9,450 nucleotides of DNA from Bacteroidales bacterium. GTDB taxonomy: Bacteria; Bacteroidota; Bacteroidia; Bacteroidales; UBA7960. Positions 7,252 through 9,450 of the stretch are shown piece by piece. The position numbers were made by a program, and so were the translations under genes. The notes beneath the pieces were generated by a model. It did no database searches. It had not been told where the DNA came from and saw only the letters and a program-made list of their open reading frames with translations. Each line of letters starts with the position of its first letter. Position 1 is the first letter of the stretch. The stretch spans positions 1 through 9,450 of the forward strand of contig SKNE01000021.1 of assembly GCA_007120675.1 (NCBI GenBank), written 5' to 3'.

Positions 7252-8508
7252 ATGGCTATACAGGAACAACGGCTGGTATTGAAAAACATCGGGCATATCG
7301 ACCCGGAAAACATCAGGGACTATCTCGGTGCAGGGGGCTATGAGGGGCTAAAAAAGGCCCTGTCCATGGAACCCGCAGCGGTCATTGAGGCCATTGTGGA
7401 CTCCGGACTGCGTGGACGGGGCGGCGCGGGCTTTCCTTCCGGACTGAAGCAACGATTCACCAACGATTCGCGACCCGGCTGCCGGGAGCGCTATGTGGTG
7501 GTAAATGCCGATGAGGGGGAGCCCGGAACGTTCAAGGACAGGGTGATCATGGAACAGGACCCCCACCTTTACCTGGAGGGCACCATCATTGCCGCTTATG
7601 CCATCGGAGCTTCCCAGGCCTACATCTACATCAGGGGAGAGTATTACGAATCGATCCGCAAAACACAGAAGGCCATTGATGATGCCTATGCAGCGGGCTT
7701 CCTCGGCAAGGACATCCTGGGTTCCGGCTATTCGCTGGATGTGGGGATCAAGCTGGGGGCGGGCTCCTACCTCTGCGGTGAAGAGCTCACCATGCTGGAG
7801 TCGCTGGAGGGGAAGCGGGGCAATCCGCGTATCAAGCCCCCGTTCCCGGCAGAGAAAGGGGCCTTCAACAAGCCTACGCTGGTGAACAATGTGGAGACCC
7901 TGGCCAACATCCCCCTGATCATTGCCCGCGGCCAGGAGTGGTACCGGGGCATCGGCACCGGGGACTCCCCCGGCACCAAGATATTCACCATCAGCGGCCA
8001 GGTGGAAAAACCGGGCTGTTATGAGCTTCCCATGGGCGTGAGCCTTCGCCAGCTCATCGAGCTGGCAGGGGGGATGCGCGGGGGTAAGTCCTTTAAGTCA
8101 GCCCTGCTGGGCGGGGCCGCAGGCACCTTTGTGGATGAAAGCATGCTGGACACCCCCATGAGCTTTGACAAGCTCCGTGAAAAAGGGGCCACCCTGGGAT
8201 CAGGGGCGGTGATCGTCATGGCCGAAGGGGACTCCGTTTACGACATCCTGCACAACTGCTTGCGGTTCTTCCGTCACGAATCGTGCGGCAAATGCGTGCC
8301 CTGCCGCGTGGGCACCACCCAGCTGGTCAGGAAAGCCGACAAGCTGAGGAACGGACAGCCAGGCAGGGAGAAACTGTTGTCGGAAATGCTTCGCGAATCG
8401 GAAGTGATGGCCGCCACCTCCCTCTGTCCGCTGGGACAATCGCCCATCCTGCCGGTAGAGTCGGCCATCCGCTACTTTAAGAAGGAACTCCTGGACGGGG
8501 AAGCCTGA
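7252..8508 (+). CDS. nuoF: NuoF-like NADH/FMN-binding subunit of formate dehydrogenase (FdsB-type)
   Basis: A 418-residue flavoprotein that binds FMN, NAD(H) and a 4Fe-4S cluster. GRGGAGFPSG (55-64) and NADEGEPGTFKDR (85-97) are the NuoF nucleotide and FMN-binding signatures, and GAGSYLCGEE (169-178) completes the flavin site. A SLBB-like region spans about 240-290. The 4Fe-4S ligands are C345, C348 and C351 in ESCGKCVPCR, plus C392 in SLCPLG. It lacks the fused N-terminal thioredoxin-like domain of many FdsB proteins and the C-terminal ferredoxin extension of HydB/HndC, which fits a separate NuoE-like subunit upstream. In this operon it would reduce NAD+ with electrons from formate, or run in reverse. 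The ATG at 7252 follows an A-rich leader (AAAGAAACAAAGA) without a strong Shine-Dalgarno. Its stop is followed by a 182-bp repeat-bearing gap before the alpha subunit. Confidence 0.92.
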   Translation: MAIQEQRLVLKNIGHIDPENIRDYLGAGGYEGLKKALSMEPAAVIEAIVDSGLRGRGGAGFPSGLKQRFTNDSRPGCRERYVVVNADEGEPGTFKDRVIMEQDPHLYLEGTIIAAYAIGASQAYIYIRGEYYESIRKTQKAIDDAYAAGFLGKDILGSGYSLDVGIKLGAGSYLCGEELTMLESLEGKRGNPRIKPPFPAEKGAFNKPTLVNNVETLANIPLIIARGQEWYRGIGTGDSPGTKIFTISGQVEKPGCYELPMGVSLRQLIELAGGMRGGKSFKSALLGGAAGTFVDESMLDTPMSFDKLREKGATLGSGAVIVMAEGDSVYDILHNCLRFFRHESCGKCVPCRVGTTQLVRKADKLRNGQPGREKLLSEMLRESEVMAATSLCPLGQSPILPVESAIRYFKKELLDGEA

Positions 8509-8510
8509 CC

Positions 8511-8651
8511 CGGCGGCAAGGGGCTGGTTCCGGCGGCTAAACAGCTGTGCCAACGGTGAGACACGCCTGAACCGGCAGCAAGTAAGTCTTTGCCAGGGGT
8601 GAGGTGCCCGGACCAGAGGTGGGGTCCCTTACGGCAGCAAGGCCCGGACCA
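8511..8651. repeat. Intergenic repeats in the formate dehydrogenase operon
   Basis: Between nuoF and the alpha subunit, CGGCGGCAAG (8511-8520) recurs as CGGCAGCAAG at 8573-8582 and 8632-8641, about 60 bases apart. TGCCAACGGTGAG (8548-8560) and TGCCAGGGGTGAG (8591-8603) are 43 bases apart. GCCCGGACCA appears at 8606-8615 and 8642-8651. GGACC (8610-8614) and GGTCC (8623-8627) can form a small hairpin. The TGCC..GGTGAG core is shared, on the transcribed strand, with the gap 2272-2388. No reading frame with a recognisable product was found. It may be a dispersed repeat, an RNA-processing or mRNA-stability element, or a leader controlling the alpha subunit; the sequence does not decide. Confidence 0.6.
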
Positions 8652-8690
8652 CACCAAAACAAAGCAAAATAACCACTAAGCAGATCAAAC

Positions 8691-9450
8691 ATGTCCAAGA
8701 AGATCCAAATCACCATAGACAATCAGACAATCACCACCACCGAAGGAGCCAACCTCCTGCAGGTGGCCAAAGACAACCAAATCGCCATCCCCCACCTGTG
8801 CTATCACAGGAAGTTGAGTCCCACGGGGGCCTGCCGCCTGTGCATCGTGAAGATCGAGGGACAGCGTGGCCTGATCGCCTCCTGCGCCGTAGAGGCAACG
8901 GAAGGGATGAAGGTCACCGCTTTCGATGAGGAGCTGGAAGAGGCCCGCAAATACCTCCTGGATTACCTGTTGTCGGAACACGACGAAAGCCATGACGGCA
9001 GCTACACCGATGAATTCCGCGAGCTGGTCTTCCGCTACGGGCTCGATAAAGAAGAAAGCAGGCAATTCCCCTCCATATGGAAGGAGCTGGGCTACCCCAG
9101 GGATGACAGCTCCCCCGTGCTGAGTTACGACGCAGCCAAGTGCATCAAGTGCTTCCGATGCATCAAGGCGTGTGATGAGGTGCAGGGTAAGAATGTGCTG
9201 TCGTTCACCGACAGGGGCATCGTTTCTTACATCATCGGGGGGTACGACAAATGGGGTGAAAGCGAGTGTGATGGCTGCGGTGAATGCATCCAGCTTTGTC
9301 CCACCGGGGCCATCGTAGAGAAGCTGCACCGCAGCGACATCCACCTGGAGAATGGCATCCGCAAGGTGCGCACGACCTGCCCCTATTGTGGTGTAGGTTG
9401 TCAGCTGGAGCTCCTGGTGAAGGACAACAAGATTTTGCGCAGCAACGGCG
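8691..9450 (+). CDS. fdhF: Formate dehydrogenase alpha subunit, N-terminal part (cut by window edge)
   Basis: The first 253 codons of a molybdopterin oxidoreductase that oxidises formate to CO2 (or the reverse). An N-terminal 2Fe-2S ferredoxin domain has ligands C37, C48, C51 and C65. The next segment normally carries a His(Cys)3 4Fe-4S site, but here SEHDESHDGSYTDEF (95-109) has no cysteine. Two ferredoxin-type 4Fe-4S motifs follow: C151/154/157/161 and C193/196/199/203. CPYCGVGCQ (230-238) opens the Mo/W-bisPGD domain with the first three ligands of its 4Fe-4S cluster. This CPYCGVGC start separates it from NuoG/HydA-type proteins with the same N-terminal half, which would lead to an H-cluster in hydrogenase. 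With the NuoE/NuoF-like genes it forms an FdsGBA-like complex. The catalytic Cys or Sec lies beyond the window. The ATG at 8691 has only an A-rich upstream stretch. Confidence 0.9.
   Translation, partial: MSKKIQITIDNQTITTTEGANLLQVAKDNQIAIPHLCYHRKLSPTGACRLCIVKIEGQRGLIASCAVEATEGMKVTAFDEELEEARKYLLDYLLSEHDESHDGSYTDEFRELVFRYGLDKEESRQFPSIWKELGYPRDDSSPVLSYDAAKCIKCFRCIKACDEVQGKNVLSFTDRGIVSYIIGGYDKWGESECDGCGECIQLCPTGAIVEKLHRSDIHLENGIRKVRTTCPYCGVGCQLELLVKDNKILRSNG

Noticed and set aside
8509..8690. Molybdenum cofactor (Moco) or other known riboswitch before the formate dehydrogenase gene
   Set aside because: I could not recognise the conserved Moco RNA core or a matching multi-stem layout. The visible structure is direct repeats and one short hairpin. 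A covariance-model scan would be needed to revisit this.
8685..9344. 219-codon minus-strand frame opposite the formate dehydrogenase alpha subunit
   Set aside because: The plus strand carries conserved iron-sulfur motifs across the same stretch, and the minus-strand translation resembles nothing known.
6733..9450. Electron-bifurcating [FeFe] hydrogenase (HndABCD/HydABC) or complex I
   Set aside because: The large subunit leads into CPYCGVGC, the start of a molybdopterin domain, rather than an H-cluster domain, and no other nuo genes are present.

Overview
The window reads as chromosomal DNA from a GC-rich member of the Bacteroidota, probably an anaerobic or facultative Bacteroidales-like lineage. 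The evidence is a secreted SusA/cyclomaltodextrinase-type GH13 enzyme, a Bacteroidota-style UvrD/AddA helicase-nuclease starting close to YKSSAGSGKT, A-rich leaders without Shine-Dalgarno sequences, and TAnnTTTG-like promoter elements. The assignment is an inference; there is no rRNA in the window to confirm it.

Layout, left to right. (1) 1-128, + strand: the last 41 codons of recO. (2) 129-327: a gap holding a perfect 9-bp hairpin. (3) 328-2205, - strand: a periplasmic GH13 cyclomaltodextrinase/neopullulanase with all catalytic residues. (4) 2206-2389: a gap with imperfect direct repeats that share a TGCC..GGTGAG core. (5) 2390-3229, - strand: an unusual protein joining an ATP-cone (a nucleotide-sensing domain) to an Mrr-like PD-(D/E)XK nuclease and a C-terminal helix-hairpin-helix-like tail. 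(6) 3346-6588, + strand, divergent from the nuclease gene: a large RecB/AddA-type helicase with an intact C-terminal nuclease. (7) 6733 to the right edge, + strand: an apparent operon of NuoE-like, NuoF-like and formate dehydrogenase alpha subunits. The last gene is cut by the window edge just after the start of its molybdopterin domain.

How they work together: the three right-hand genes form a soluble NAD-linked formate dehydrogenase (FdsGBA/FdhF type). Formate would be oxidised at the Mo/W-bisPGD site of the alpha subunit, with electrons passing through Fe-S clusters to FMN and NAD(H) on the NuoF-like subunit. The alpha subunit keeps the 2Fe-2S and two ferredoxin-type 4Fe-4S sites but lacks the usual His(Cys)3 cluster motif. 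The middle block (nucleotide-sensing nuclease gene divergent from a recombinational helicase-nuclease) suggests DNA repair or defence; that link is inferred only from adjacency. The GH13 gene stands alone, without susC/susD partners in view.

The strongest candidates for under-described biology are the ATP-cone/Mrr-like nuclease and the intergenic TGCC..GGTGAG repeats, which appear both beside the GH13 gene and inside the formate dehydrogenase operon. No CRISPR array, tRNA, rRNA, insertion sequence or gene-free stretch over 300 bases was seen.
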